Positions 50,110 through 60,054 of a stretch of DNA of 64,000 nucleotides are shown one piece after another (within the stretch, counting starts at the first letter, position 1; each line of letters opens with the position of its first letter). Below the pieces are notes generated by a model that ran no database searches, was not told the DNA's origin, and saw only the letters and a list, made by a program, of their open reading frames with translations. Both the position numbers and the translations under genes were made by a program. This stretch comes from Chloroflexota bacterium (GTDB lineage: Bacteria > Chloroflexota > JAJPGV01): positions 124,001 to 188,000 of the forward strand of contig JAJPGV010000023.1 in NCBI GenBank assembly GCA_021325635.1, in the 5' to 3' direction.

Positions 50110-51090
50110 TCAGTCGACGTTCCAGCGCGTGAAGACCTTCCTGGGGTTGGTATGGAAGATCTTGCGCTTATCCTCGGCGGTGAGGAACTCGAGGCTGTCG
50201 ATGACCGGCACGAGGTCGTCACCCGGCCGGCCGGTCTCGGGCCGTACAGCTCCCCCGGAGCCGGGCGCCTCGGTGCCGAACAGCATCTGATCTACGCCCT
50301 TCTGCTTGATGGCGGCTTCGAGGAAGTCCACATCGTAGGCGCAGCAGTCGTAGAACAGATTGTTGCTGAGATCCTTCTGGGCGATGTGGTGGTCGGTGGG
50401 AATGAACCGGTGCAGCGCGCCGCCGCAATGGCAGATAACGACCTTCAGCTTGGGGTAACGCTCGAAGACGTCGCCATGTGACAGGATCATCATGGCAATG
50501 TATTCCTCGGTGACGTTGTTGATCTGGTAGTTGGCCCGGATGAACTCCACGCGCCGGTCGTAGGTGAGCGAGGGGTGCACGATGAGCGGCGCCTCCAGGT
50601 CGACTGAGGCTTCGTACAGCGGATACCAGTAGGCATCGTTCAAGCCCGGCGTCTGACGATCTCCCGCGGGATCGGGGTTCACATAGCCGGCCACGAAGCC
50701 GAGCTCGCGGACGCAGCGCTCGAATTCTTTCACGCATGCGCTCGTGTCCCTATCACGATTCAGGGGCAGCTGAGCAGCGCCGACAAAACGATCGGGGTGC
50801 AGGCGCACAGACTGCGCGATGACGTCGTTGGTGATGCGTGTCCAGGCATCCTGCAGGAAGGGACGCATCCAGTGCCACATGGCGATGGGCCGCGGTCCGA
50901 TGATCTGCACGTCGATGTTGCGCTCGTCCATGATCTTGAGGTGACGCTGAAGCGCGGTTTCCAGGCGCTCGTCCGGAAGATCGAGCTTGGCCGGCGTGTT
51001 TTGCGACACCATGTTGGCCACGTGGCCGCGGAACTCCGGCGGTGTGGACATATGCCCGTGGACGTCGAGGACCTTGTATCCGTTGTGCAT
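50110..51090 (-). CDS. amidohydrolase-2 family metal-dependent hydrolase (4-oxalomesaconate hydratase/ACMSD-like)
   Basis: ATG 51090 follows AGGAGG by 5 nt. The 326-residue TIM-barrel shows VLDVHGHMSTP (H-x-H), IVHPSLTYDRR, KVVICHCGGALHRF, and LFGTEAPGSG late in the chain. The last motif has Glu-x-Pro-Gly where the decarboxylases have Asp-x-Pro-His, a pattern I associate with the 4-oxalomesaconate hydratase (LigJ) branch, so hydratase chemistry is possible. It is only distantly similar to the amidohydrolase at 2287. Upstream of the two co-oriented cNMP and PPOX genes. Confidence 0.83.
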   Translation of the reverse strand: MHNGYKVLDVHGHMSTPPEFRGHVANMVSQNTPAKLDLPDERLETALQRHLKIMDERNIDVQIIGPRPIAMWHWMRPFLQDAWTRITNDVIAQSVRLHPDRFVGAAQLPLNRDRDTSACVKEFERCVRELGFVAGYVNPDPAGDRQTPGLNDAYWYPLYEASVDLEAPLIVHPSLTYDRRVEFIRANYQINNVTEEYIAMMILSHGDVFERYPKLKVVICHCGGALHRFIPTDHHIAQKDLSNNLFYDCCAYDVDFLEAAIKQKGVDQMLFGTEAPGSGGAVRPETGRPGDDLVPVIDSLEFLTAEDKRKIFHTNPRKVFTRWNVD

Positions 51091-51232
51091 CTCGCCTCCT
51101 GTCTTCACTCCGCGCGAAGCCTTGTCTGGCCTTGCCGGAGCATTCCCTGCCAAGTCTGGTCGCGACCGGCCGGTGGCTGCAGCCGCGACAGGGACTGAGT
51201 ATACGGCCCGCGGCATGGGCTTCTTCTGCTGT

Positions 51233-51257
51233 GGGCGGCGGCACCAGGCCCGCCCCT
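51233..51257. repeat. GC-rich REP-like inverted repeat
   Basis: GGGCGG (51233-51238) pairs with CCGCCC (51250-51255). Read on the minus strand it begins GTAGGGGCGGG, similar to the minus-strand reading of the palindrome at 10479. It lies in the 200-bp spacer between a histidine kinase and an amidohydrolase. Confidence 0.35.
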
Positions 51258-51290
51258 ACCCCCACAGCCCTCGTGCCTCGACGCGAGATC

Positions 51291-52973
51291 CTATGTTGCT
51301 GCCGTGAGTGGGACGTCCAGCTTCACCGTGGTGCCCTTGCCGCGCCGGCTTTCGATGGCCAACCGGCCGTGCAAACAGCTGGCGCGGTAGCGCATGTTCT
51401 TGAGGCCATCGCCTTGAGGCGTGAGTGCATCGGTTACGTCGAAGCCTTCGCCGTCGTCGTCGATGCGCACGCGTAGACTTCCGGCCTCGGTCTGCAGGTG
51501 GATGCCGATGTGCGCCGGCTGGGCGTGCCTCAACGCGTTCGACAGCGCTTCCCGGACGATGTACAGCACCTCGTCCGTGGTCTCAGGCTGCAGCTCAACG
51601 TCCAGCTGGTCGGGCAGCTTCAGCTCGAGATGGACCGCGCCGCCGGCCAGCATGGAGCGAGCCAGCTGGCGCACGCTGGAGCAGATCTCCTGCCGCTGCT
51701 CGGTTAGCGAGCGGAGGTCGTGTATGTATCCGCGGCCCTCCTCGATGACCTCGGAGATGTGCTCGATAGCCTGGTCGAGCGCTGTCCGCGTCTCGTCCGT
51801 GACTTCAGGCTCTCGCCTCGCAGCGCCGAGCAGGAGCACAACGCCGTACAGCGACTGGATGATGCCGTCGTGCAGGTCCATGGCCACGCGCTGCCGTTCC
51901 TTGACCAGCGCTTCCGCCGTTGCCCGCGCGTCTCGCTCGCGGACGTAACTTTCGACGTTGTCTACGATGGTCGCCGCATATCCGGCGAGGGCTTCGACCA
52001 ACCGCAGCTGCCCCGGGCCGGGCCGAACCCTGGTCCGCCAGGCAACAAAGAGAACTCCACGAACACGCCCCCTGCTGATGAGTGGGGTCGCCACCGCGCT
52101 CTTGCCGCCCTCCCCAAGATGGATGCTTGGAGCCGTGAGCGCGGTGTCGAGGTCATCCCTCACGATCGTGCGCCGCTCGCGAATGGAAGGAGTGATGACT
52201 CCGCGACCCACGCCACGTCCGTAATTCGGCCAGCGAGGTAGGCGCTGTCCCCAGCGTCCCGACCATTCAGGCCCCCTCGTTCCATCGTCGCCGACCAGGC
52301 TGATGCCGCTGTAATCCCCATTCAGCAGGTGGCCTGCCTGCTCGCAAATGAGATTCAGCACGCGCTCTACGCTCCGCTCGGTCGCTCCCGCGCGCACCAG
52401 CTTTGCCAAGGCCTCGGACTCACTCCGCTTCCGTTCGGCGGTGGCATAGAGCTGCACGAGCTGCAGGGTGGGGCTCACCTGCGCCGCGAACAGCGCCAGC
52501 AGGTCCACCTCGTACGGCTGCCACATCCGTGGGACGTAGCTGCGGGCGTTGAGCGTGCCGATCACGCGGCTGCCGATAAGCAGGGGCACCGCGACGTCGC
52601 TCTTCACCCCGCTCTTCAGCGCCAAAGGATGAGACATCTCCCAGCTGCTGTAGTCGTTGACCACGCACGGTTTGCCAGTGGTGAAGGCGCGCCAGGTGAC
52701 GCCTCGGCGTTCGGCGATGGAGCGCAGGCCGGTCCCCCTCATCGGCCCGTTGTCGGCCAGGCAGTGGAGCAGGCCGTCGTCCTCGTCGCAGACGTAGAGT
52801 CCCGAGGAATCGCACTGCAGCAGGCTGCAAGTGTTTTGTACGACGAGCTCTGCCAGCCTGGACGGCTCAAAGGCGCCTTCGGTAAGAACCGCGACGTCAC
52901 GCAGGGCCTGAACTGCCCGCTGGGCGACGTGGCGTTCCTCACCGCCTATCGAGCTTCGCTTGCCAGTAGTCAT
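51291..52973 (-). CDS. GAF-domain sensor histidine kinase, NarL/DegS type (copy 1)
   Basis: The 560-residue soluble kinase has no membrane helix. It has two GAF domains (about residues 20-175 and 185-340), then a HisKA_3 dimerisation helix with phospho-acceptor H368 in VAMDLHDGIIQSLYGV. A HATPase_c domain follows with N box EALSNALRHAQ and G1 box DDDGEGF. Such kinases phosphorylate NarL/LuxR-type regulators, but none is encoded in the window. It is clearly paralogous over its full length to the next gene upstream (53073-54761) and separated from it by 99 bp. Confidence 0.92.
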   Translation of the reverse strand: MTTGKRSSIGGEERHVAQRAVQALRDVAVLTEGAFEPSRLAELVVQNTCSLLQCDSSGLYVCDEDDGLLHCLADNGPMRGTGLRSIAERRGVTWRAFTTGKPCVVNDYSSWEMSHPLALKSGVKSDVAVPLLIGSRVIGTLNARSYVPRMWQPYEVDLLALFAAQVSPTLQLVQLYATAERKRSESEALAKLVRAGATERSVERVLNLICEQAGHLLNGDYSGISLVGDDGTRGPEWSGRWGQRLPRWPNYGRGVGRGVITPSIRERRTIVRDDLDTALTAPSIHLGEGGKSAVATPLISRGRVRGVLFVAWRTRVRPGPGQLRLVEALAGYAATIVDNVESYVRERDARATAEALVKERQRVAMDLHDGIIQSLYGVVLLLGAARREPEVTDETRTALDQAIEHISEVIEEGRGYIHDLRSLTEQRQEICSSVRQLARSMLAGGAVHLELKLPDQLDVELQPETTDEVLYIVREALSNALRHAQPAHIGIHLQTEAGSLRVRIDDDGEGFDVTDALTPQGDGLKNMRYRASCLHGRLAIESRRGKGTTVKLDVPLTAAT

Positions 52974-53072
52974 ATGCCGAGCTTGCCCTCACCGCGGCCG
53001 TCTGTGGCTCCTGATCGGGATCGAACCACAGTCCTATCCATCAGGCAAGCATGCATTCGGACAGTTTGCCGG

Positions 53073-54761
53073 TCAGGAGGAGCTCGGCAGCGGCAGCTCC
53101 AGGCGAACCGCAGTACCCGCGCCGGGATGGCTGTCGATCGTGAGGCGTGCGCCCAGGTTGCTGGCTCGGTGCTGCATGTTGCCCAGGCCTTCGCTGCTGC
53201 GCGTACTCTTTAGGGTGGTGTCGAATCCACAGCCGTTGTCCTCGACGGTCAGTCGTAACAACCCACCGGTGGTGGACATGGTGATGCTCACGCGGCTGGG
53301 ATCGGCGTGGCGGATGGCGTTGGACAGCGCCTCGCGCAGGATGTAGAGCAGCTCCTCGACGGTGATGGCCGGCAACTCCAGGCTCAGCTCGTGCGGCAGG
53401 TTGAGCTGCAGCCGCACCCGGCTGCTGGTGAGCAGCGAGCGCGCCAGCCGGCGCACTGCCGGATAGAGCTTCCTGTGGTCTTCGGTCATTGAGCGCAGGT
53501 CGTGAATGTAGTCGCGGCCATCGGAAATGATTGCGGTGATGTGGGCGATGGACTGATCGAGAACAGTGACGGTCTTGTCGGAGTGAGCGGACCTGCGCCG
53601 GCTGGCTCCGAGGATCAGCACAACGCCGTACAGCGATTGGATGATGCCGTCGTGGAGATCCATGGCAATCCGCTCTCGCTCGCGGACGAGGGCTTCGGCC
53701 GTCGTGCGCGCGGCTCGCTCCCGAGCGTAGCTCTCTATGCTGTCCAGAATTGTGGCCGCATGGCCGGCGAGGGCCTCGGCGAGCTGCACCTGAGCGAGGG
53801 AGGGGCTGATTGGCGTCCGCCAGCCGACAAACAGCGCCCCTCGCACGGACTCGCCGTTGCGCACAGGCGTGCACAATGCGCTCTTGCCCCCCTCGAGGAT
53901 GTGGAGCTTTGGCGTTGTCTTGGGGTCTTCATCGAGATGTTCCAGCACGATGGTGCGGGCCTCGCGAATCGCGCGCGCCATGGGGCCGCGCCCCTGGCCG
54001 CGTCCCTGGACAGGCCACTCCGCCGCCAGGTTGCCCCAGCGCCCCGGCCAGGAGCGAGTCCGCTTGCCGTCGCCTTCGACCAGGGTGATCCCGGCATAGT
54101 CGGCCCGGAGCAGCCTTCCGGCCTGTTCGCAGATGAGCCGCAGCACGCTGTCGCGCCTGCGCTCGCTGGCCCCGACGCGAACGAACTCGGTCAGCAGCTC
54201 GGCTTCTGCCCGCCGGCGCTCGGCTTCGTGGTACAGCTGCACGAGCTGCAGCGCGGGGCTGACTTGGGCCGCAAACAGCGTCAGCAGCTCGACGTCGAAC
54301 GCTTGCCACGCGCGTGACACATAGCTGCGCACGTTGATGCACCCGATGATTCGGCTGCCGACGAGCAGCGGCGCACCGAGGCAGCTCTTGACTCCGTTCT
54401 TGACGGCGCCGGGATGTGCGAACTCGCAGTGTTCGTAGTCGTCCGCGATGCAGGGTTTGCCGGTGCGAAATGTTGTCCAGGCTACGCCCGGCCCGCGTGC
54501 CGTGTAGGGAGAGAGCGAGCCGCGCGTGGGGCTGTTGTCGTATACGCAGTCGAGGGCCTCGCTTTCGGGATTCCAGATGTAGACGCCGGCCGAAGCGCAT
54601 TCGAGCAGGCTGCAGGTGTGCTGCGCCACCAGCTTGGCCAGCACGCTCGGCTCGAAGCTGCCTTCGGTCAGGATGGCCAGATCGTGCAGCGCTTGGACAG
54701 TGCGCTCCGCCAGCTGGCGCTCAACGAAACCACCAGATGCATCCCCATCCGCTCCAGCCAA
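53073..54761 (-). CDS. GAF-domain sensor histidine kinase, NarL/DegS type (copy 2)
   Basis: The 562-residue protein has the same domain order as its neighbour: two GAF domains, HisKA_3 with H370 in IAMDLHDGIIQSLYGV, and HATPase_c (EALSNAIRHADPSRV, VEDNGCGFD). Residues shared with copy 1 include LTEGxFEPSxLAxLVxxxTCSLL. The start appears to be TTG at 54761; no ATG or GTG fits before the conserved N-terminus. A 279-bp gene-free spacer separates it from the divergent GH15 gene. The GAF pocket residues differ between the copies, so they may sense different ligands. Confidence 0.91.
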   Translation of the reverse strand: MAGADGDASGGFVERQLAERTVQALHDLAILTEGSFEPSVLAKLVAQHTCSLLECASAGVYIWNPESEALDCVYDNSPTRGSLSPYTARGPGVAWTTFRTGKPCIADDYEHCEFAHPGAVKNGVKSCLGAPLLVGSRIIGCINVRSYVSRAWQAFDVELLTLFAAQVSPALQLVQLYHEAERRRAEAELLTEFVRVGASERRRDSVLRLICEQAGRLLRADYAGITLVEGDGKRTRSWPGRWGNLAAEWPVQGRGQGRGPMARAIREARTIVLEHLDEDPKTTPKLHILEGGKSALCTPVRNGESVRGALFVGWRTPISPSLAQVQLAEALAGHAATILDSIESYARERAARTTAEALVRERERIAMDLHDGIIQSLYGVVLILGASRRRSAHSDKTVTVLDQSIAHITAIISDGRDYIHDLRSMTEDHRKLYPAVRRLARSLLTSSRVRLQLNLPHELSLELPAITVEELLYILREALSNAIRHADPSRVSITMSTTGGLLRLTVEDNGCGFDTTLKSTRSSEGLGNMQHRASNLGARLTIDSHPGAGTAVRLELPLPSSS

Positions 54762-55028
54762 AGCAGTTGGCCCCCCGCCTGCCGGCTGGTCCTTCAGACG
54801 AGCAGTCGTCTCTTCACCCTGCGCCTATGCAAACATACTCCCTGCCAGTCAGGCAACTTCGGAACCTTGTGGGTTAGCCCGGTGGGCTGCCAAGCTCACC
54901 CGAAGAGGCTAGGACCTGTTGTCTCGCGGCGCCGGCGCGGGACTTCCACCTTCGGACGTTGAGGGTCGCCCCTCCATGCCCGAATATCCACTCAGGCTTG
55001 TTGATTGCCGGCCCACCCGGCAGCCTGA

Positions 55029-55034
55029 TAGCCT
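55029..55034 (+). promoter_or_regulatory. -10-like TAGCCT for a leaderless GH15 transcript
   Basis: TAGCCT ends 6 nt before the ATG at 55041 and TTGCCG (55005-55010) sits 18 bp upstream of it. No Shine-Dalgarno sequence is present. The other 250 bp of the spacer from 54762 show no gene or clear element. Confidence 0.35.
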
Positions 55035-55040
55035 AGGCCT

Positions 55041-57041
55041 ATGCCTCGGGATCTGCCGATCGCGAATGGCCGGCTGCTGGTCAACTTCGACCACAGCTAC
55101 CTGTTGCGCGACCTGTATTTCCCCTATGTGGGCATGGAGAACCAGACGTTGGGCCACGCCAGCCGGTTTGGCGTGTGGGTCGATGGTCAGTTCGCCTGGG
55201 TCGATGCCGCCGATTGGCAGCGGGAGCTCGCCTATGAGGAAGACACGCTGGTCAGCGACGTCAGGCTCCTGAACGAGCGGCTTCGACTGCGCTTGCGCTG
55301 CCACGACGCCGTCGATTTCGACCGGGACGTCTATCTGCGGCGGATCGACGTGGAGAACCTCTCCTCCGAAAGCCGCGAGATTCGGCTGTTCTTCCACCAC
55401 AACTTCCACATCTCCGGCACGGAGGTTGGCGATACGGCCTACTTCGATCCGCGGCACCAGGCGCTGGTGCACTACAAGGGCCGCCGCTGGTTCCTGTGCA
55501 ATGCCGTCACCGACGGCCGGCAGGGGTGGGCACAGTTCGCCACCGGCACCAAGGAGGTGGATGGCAGGGAGGGCACCTGGCGGGACGCTGAGGACGGCCA
55601 TCTCGAAGGCAACCCCATCGCCCAGGGCTCGGTGGACAGCACCGGCGGCATCGATCTGCCGCTGAAGGCCAACGAAACCGGCACGGCCTTCTACTGGGTT
55701 TGCATAGGCGAGCAGTACTACGACGTGGAGCGGGACAACGACACCGTGCTCCAGCGCGGACCTGAAGCTTTCATCGAACGCACCCGCAACTACTGGAAAG
55801 CCTGGATCCACGAGAAGCATTCCAGCTTTGCCGATCTGCCCGACGAAGTCTGCCGGATGTATCGCCGCAGCCTGCTCATTCTCAGAACACAGATCGACGA
55901 GCGGGGCGGCATCCTCGCGGCCAATGACAGCGACATCTCGCAGTTCGCCCGGGACACGTACAGCTACGTCTGGCCGCGTGATGGCGCACTCGTTGCCTAC
56001 GCCCTCGTTCGGGCCGGCCACGTCGACACGACACGGCGCTTCTTCCTGTTCTGCCGCGACATCATCAGCCGCCCCGGCTTCATGCTGCACAAGTACAATC
56101 CCGACGGCTCGCTGGGCAGCAGCTGGCATCCATGGGTCACGCGCGATGGCTGGGCGCAGCTGCCTGTGCAGGAAGACGAGACCGCGCTCGTGCTGTTCTC
56201 CCTCTGGGAGCGCTACCGCCGGCATCACGACGTCGAGTTCGTGGCGCAGCTGTATCTCAAGCTCATCAAGAGCGCCGCCGACTGGATGGTCGAATATCGG
56301 GACGAACGCACTCATCTGCCGAAACACTCCTGGGACCTGTGGGAAGAGCGGCGTGGCGTGCTGGCGTTTACTGTCGCCGCGGTATGGGCCGGCCTTCAGG
56401 CCGCCGCCCACTTCACCGATACCTTCGGCGAAACCGAGCTGTCGGCCAAGTACCGCCAGGCCGCCGATGAGATACGCGCGGCTACGATCGAGCACCTGTA
56501 CGATCGCGAGCTGGGGCGCTTCCTGCGTATGCTCGTCTTCCACGAGGACGGATCGTTCACCAAGGACAGGACGCTCGACAGCAGCATGTGGGCGCTGTTC
56601 AAGTTCGGCATGTTCTCCGCCGACGACCCGATGATCGTAGGCACCATGGAGGCGATCGAAAGGCGCCTCACGGTCAAGACCTCTGTTGGCGGCGTCGCCC
56701 GCTATGAAAACGATTACTACCACCAGGTGTCCAGTGACATCGACCAGGTGCCTGGCAATCCCTGGTTTATCTGCACCCTGTGGATCACGCAATGGCACAT
56801 AGCGCGAGCCAAGAGCCTCGGAGAGCTGCAGAAGTGCGTCGCCGCGCTGCAGTGGGTGCAGCAGCATGGGCTGCCAAGTGGCGTCCTAGCTGAGCAGGTC
56901 GATCCCTACAGCGGTGCGCCGCTCTCGGTCTCCCCACTCACCTGGAGTCATGCCGAGGTGCTGCTCACCATCCACGACTACGTGGACAAGTACCGCGATC
57001 TCGCGGCCCCTACGCTCGCGCCTGCGGCCGCGAACGATTAA
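55041..57041 (+). CDS. GH15 glucoamylase/glucodextranase-like glycoside hydrolase
   Basis: The 666-residue protein lacks a signal peptide and is probably cytoplasmic. The N-terminal beta-sandwich (residues 1-260, starting [27 protein letters not shown]) is the super-sandwich found in bacterial GH15. The (alpha/alpha)6 barrel follows, with general acid E435 in [15 protein letters not shown] and general base E618 in [12 protein letters not shown], before [26 protein letters not shown] is the substrate-binding W-P-R-D motif. It releases glucose from alpha-glucans or trehalose-type substrates; which one is not readable. It converges on trmD, sharing the TTAA at 57038-57041. Confidence 0.93.
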   Translation: MPRDLPIANGRLLVNFDHSYLLRDLYFPYVGMENQTLGHASRFGVWVDGQFAWVDAADWQRELAYEEDTLVSDVRLLNERLRLRLRCHDAVDFDRDVYLRRIDVENLSSESREIRLFFHHNFHISGTEVGDTAYFDPRHQALVHYKGRRWFLCNAVTDGRQGWAQFATGTKEVDGREGTWRDAEDGHLEGNPIAQGSVDSTGGIDLPLKANETGTAFYWVCIGEQYYDVERDNDTVLQRGPEAFIERTRNYWKAWIHEKHSSFADLPDEVCRMYRRSLLILRTQIDERGGILAANDSDISQFARDTYSYVWPRDGALVAYALVRAGHVDTTRRFFLFCRDIISRPGFMLHKYNPDGSLGSSWHPWVTRDGWAQLPVQEDETALVLFSLWERYRRHHDVEFVAQLYLKLIKSAADWMVEYRDERTHLPKHSWDLWEERRGVLAFTVAAVWAGLQAAAHFTDTFGETELSAKYRQAADEIRAATIEHLYDRELGRFLRMLVFHEDGSFTKDRTLDSSMWALFKFGMFSADDPMIVGTMEAIERRLTVKTSVGGVARYENDYYHQVSSDIDQVPGNPWFICTLWITQWHIARAKSLGELQKCVAALQWVQQHGLPSGVLAEQVDPYSGAPLSVSPLTWSHAEVLLTIHDYVDKYRDLAAPTLAPAAAND

Positions 57042-57772
57042 CCCGCTTCTGCGCCGGCCCAGCCCAGGCCGCGCAGGATCTCGCGGTCCTCAGCCGTCAA
57101 CGGCGCACGGGCCAGCAGCTCCGGCCGGCGCTCCAGCGTGCGCTTGAGCGCCTCCCCGCGCTGCCAGCGATGCACTTCCTGGTGATTGCCTGAGAGCAGA
57201 ACGTCCGGCACCTTCATGCCTCGGAACTCGGCCGGCCGGGTGTACTGCGGATGCTCCAGCAAACCTGAGGCATGGGAATCGGCGGCGGCGCCACCCTCCG
57301 CGCCGATGGCGCCGGGAAGGAGGCGCACGATGGCGTCGACCAGCACGATCGCTGCCGGCTCGCCGCCGCTGAGCACGTAATCGCCGATCGACAGCTCCTC
57401 ATCGACGGCGGTAGATACCCGCTCGTCGACGCCTTCGTAGCGTCCGCAGACGATCGCGACGTGCGGGTGGCGTGCCAGCCGGCCAACGGCCGCCTGGTCG
57501 AGCACCTGGCCCTGTGGAGTGAGCAGGATGACGTGACTGTCCGGCCGTCGCACCGATTCAATGGCCTCGAACAGCGGCTCCGGCTTCATGACCATCCCAT
57601 CTCCGCCCCCGTAAGGCGTGTCGTCTACCACGTGGTGGCGGTCATGGGCGTGGTCGCGGATGTTGTGCAGGCGAATGGTCACGATGCCTGCTGCCCGAGC
57701 CCGTTTGATGATGCTTGCGTCAAAGGGCCCGGCAAACATCTCCGGGAACAGCGTCAGGAGGTCGATGTCCAT
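57038..57772 (-). CDS. trmD: tRNA (guanine-N1)-methyltransferase
   Basis: The 244-residue SPOUT enzyme opens [18 protein letters not shown], with [17 protein letters not shown] and the knot residues [12 protein letters not shown] and [14 protein letters not shown]. It methylates G37 of tRNAs. Its ATG lies 2 bp after the stop of the glycosidase fusion gene, and its Shine-Dalgarno sequence GGGGAG lies inside that gene. It is normally the direct downstream neighbour of rimM. Confidence 0.97.
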   Translation of the reverse strand: MDIDLLTLFPEMFAGPFDASIIKRARAAGIVTIRLHNIRDHAHDRHHVVDDTPYGGGDGMVMKPEPLFEAIESVRRPDSHVILLTPQGQVLDQAAVGRLARHPHVAIVCGRYEGVDERVSTAVDEELSIGDYVLSGGEPAAIVLVDAIVRLLPGAIGAEGGAAADSHASGLLEHPQYTRPAEFRGMKVPDVLLSGNHQEVHRWQRGEALKRTLERRPELLARAPLTAEDREILRGLGWAGAEAG

Positions 57773-57774
57773 GG

Positions 57775-59463
57775 CTAGATCTCCCCGGTCACGGAGCTCA
57801 GCCTGCCGCTCAGGCGCAGCTTGTCCAGCGCTCCGTCGACAGCTCCAAGCAGCGCGTGATCGCGGTTACGAAGGGCGACGACGTAGTCGACGGGCACGTA
57901 GTCGCCGTCCTCGCGATCGAAGGCGGGCACCGAATCTTCGTAGTATGTGCTGGAATAGGCAAGCTCGTCGCGCCATTCCATGATCGCCGGGAACGACGAG
58001 ATGATGACGTCCGCTTTGTCGACGATCACGGCGTTCTTCAGCCCATCGCTGGACATGTTGAGAATCTCTGCCCGCACGCCCAGCTCGCCGGCGATGGCCC
58101 GGGCCACGTCCACGTCAATGCCTTCGAAGCTGCCGTCAGGGGCCACGGATTCCAAAGGTGGGAAGCTGGCGTCCATCGCTACACGCAGCACGCCCGCCTG
58201 CTCGACGCTTTCGAGTGACACGTCGCGAGGCACGGGGCAGCCGGTGAAGATGCAGGCCAGCCGCAGCGCGGCGCCGTGCGTCCAATCGGACAGGCGGTTC
58301 CACGATTGCAGGAGCGGATCGTGCGAGGTTGAGACAGACGCGGGACGCTGCCTTGCCGGGGGCGGCGGGCGCAGCCCTGCCGTCGCCGCCTTCTGCAGCG
58401 CAAGGTACAGCGGCGTAGGGCTGAAGTCCGTGCGGACGAGGCTCCAGGCGTCGTTGTAGTTGTGCGCTGCGGCCGGGAGACGGAACTGCCAGATGCAGAG
58501 AGCCGCCAGCCAGGGCCAATCGGAGGCCATCCGGATGGCCCGCAGCGTGTAGTCGACTTGCTGCGCCGGCGAGACGCCGCGGACCCAGCGCGGGTAGTCG
58601 TTCCAGCCGGTCTCGGTGACGTAGATCTGCTTGGCGGCGTCGCCGTTCCGCTCCATCACCTGGCGCAGCAGCTCCACCCGCCGGAAGTTCACCTCGCCGA
58701 TTGATGGCGGCTCGTTGGGGTCGTGCCTCCAGCCGTAGGTGTGCGCCCCCAGGCCATCAAAAGAGCCGGCGGCGCCGGCGTCGTACAGGCCTTGCAGGTA
58801 ATCCACGTCGGCCATCGCCCGATCGCTGTTCTCGGGCGTAGGCGCCAGCGGCGCTGACAGCACCAGGCTCCCCGGGTCGGCCGCTTTGATCGGTCCGTAC
58901 ACGGCTCGCAGCAGCCCCGCGTACTCAGCCGGAGCGGGCTTCTTGAACCCCCATTCGTACGCCAGGTTGGGCTCGTTCCAGATCACGTAGGCGGCGATCT
59001 TGCCGCGGTAGCGCGTGGCGAACTCGGTAACGAACCGCGTGAAGGCGGGATAGCTGGCGGGATCCAGCTCGGTGTTGGCCGTGGCCACGGGCCTGGCCCA
59101 ATCCGGAACTCCATCCAGGCGGGCAATGAGCTTCAACCCCTGCCGGTTGGCATGATTGACCACCAGGTCGGTGTGCGACCAATCCCAGGAGCCGGGCCCG
59201 CCCTTCTGGATGTAGTTCCAGGGGAAGTACTCGACGTCCCAGGCGGCGCCCATGTCTCGCACCATCTCCAGCGTGTACTGGATCTTGGTCTGCTCCACCT
59301 CGTCGGTGAGCCGCGTGTGCACGCCCAGTTTGGGCAGCTCGGTCACGACCTGTTGGGGCTCGGGGAGGCGCAGGCGATTGGGGTCCTCCAGCGGCAGAAT
59401 GACTGCCCGCCACACCGTGAGCGCGACGGCCAGGAGCAGGAGCGCGAGGGCCGCTGGCTTCAT
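57775..59463 (-). CDS. membrane-anchored GH-A clan glycosidase fused to a truncated family-3 solute-binding domain
   Basis: The 562-residue protein has an N-terminal signal-anchor (residues ~4-24) and a TIM-barrel of GH39/GH5-like type. The acid/base is E164 in [13 protein letters not shown] and the nucleophile E285 in [10 protein letters not shown] Pro-rich linker (365-380) leads to residues 415-562, which match SBP_bac_3: [47 protein letters not shown]. After [12 protein letters not shown] the chain jumps to the family's closing segment ([20 protein letters not shown]). The second lobe is missing, so the usual clamp cannot form. It sits between rimM and trmD with gaps of 13 and 2 bp. Confidence 0.82.
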   Translation of the reverse strand: MKPAALALLLLAVALTVWRAVILPLEDPNRLRLPEPQQVVTELPKLGVHTRLTDEVEQTKIQYTLEMVRDMGAAWDVEYFPWNYIQKGGPGSWDWSHTDLVVNHANRQGLKLIARLDGVPDWARPVATANTELDPASYPAFTRFVTEFATRYRGKIAAYVIWNEPNLAYEWGFKKPAPAEYAGLLRAVYGPIKAADPGSLVLSAPLAPTPENSDRAMADVDYLQGLYDAGAAGSFDGLGAHTYGWRHDPNEPPSIGEVNFRRVELLRQVMERNGDAAKQIYVTETGWNDYPRWVRGVSPAQQVDYTLRAIRMASDWPWLAALCIWQFRLPAAAHNYNDAWSLVRTDFSPTPLYLALQKAATAGLRPPPPARQRPASVSTSHDPLLQSWNRLSDWTHGAALRLACIFTGCPVPRDVSLESVEQAGVLRVAMDASFPPLESVAPDGSFEGIDVDVARAIAGELGVRAEILNMSSDGLKNAVIVDKADVIISSFPAIMEWRDELAYSSTYYEDSVPAFDREDGDYVPVDYVVALRNRDHALLGAVDGALDKLRLSGRLSSVTGEI

Positions 59464-59476
59464 CCCGGGCCGCGGT

Positions 59477-60007
59477 TCACTGAATCTCTTCGGCCTCGTC
59501 CGGCAGGAGTCCGGGCAGCAGGTGCACCACCAACCTGCCGCCTTCGAGATCTACCTGACGTATGACCTCCTCGATGGCCGGAAGCAGCAACTCGCCGCGC
59601 TCGGTCCGGACGGCGTAGACGTCGTTCGCGCCGGTTTCGAGGACCTCGGCCACCGGGCCCAGCTCGCGACCGTCTTCCGTAACCACGTTCAGCCCTACGA
59701 TCTGGAAGACGTAGAACTGGTCCGAAGAGAGCTTGGCCAGGTCGTCGCCCGGCACCCGCAAATAGCGTCCGCGCAGCTCTTCGGCTCGATTGCGATCCGC
59801 CACCTCGGCCAGCTTGATCACCGCCTGGCCCTTGTGCCAGCGGCTGTGCTCTACCCTGAACGGCTCCGGCTCGCGCTCTACGAACAGCCGCGCGCCGGGC
59901 TCGAAGCGTTCGGGGAAGTCCGTTTGTGAGAGGACCCGGACCTCGCCCCTGGTCCCGAAGGCAGCCAGGATTTTGCCCACGATGAGCCATTCCGGAGGCG
60001 CCGACAT
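59477..60007 (-). CDS. rimM: ribosome maturation factor RimM
   Basis: The 176-residue protein has the N-terminal RimM domain EWLIVGKILAAFGTRGEVRV and a C-terminal PRC-barrel (FYVFQIVGLNVVTEDGRELG, ANDVYAVRTERGELLLPAIEEVI). It assists 30S head maturation. ATG 60007 is chosen; a GTG directly precedes it at 60010. Order rpsP-khpA-rimM is canonical. Confidence 0.95.
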   Translation of the reverse strand: MSAPPEWLIVGKILAAFGTRGEVRVLSQTDFPERFEPGARLFVEREPEPFRVEHSRWHKGQAVIKLAEVADRNRAEELRGRYLRVPGDDLAKLSSDQFYVFQIVGLNVVTEDGRELGPVAEVLETGANDVYAVRTERGELLLPAIEEVIRQVDLEGGRLVVHLLPGLLPDEAEEIQ

Positions 60008-60054
60008 CACTGCAAGGGTAGCCGCCTGAGGCAGATACCAGGAGGCTCGCGGAG

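Noticed and set aside
53010-53045. tRNA-like 3' half on the minus strand (GGTTCGATCC context)
   Set aside because: The T-arm stem does not pair (TGTGG against CCGAT), no acceptor partner or anticodon arm is found, and only a weak CCTGAT/ATCAGG repeat remains.
54909-56867. 652-residue minus-strand ORF across the GH15 gene
   Set aside because: Antisense shadow; the plus strand encodes a full GH15 enzyme with both catalytic glutamates.
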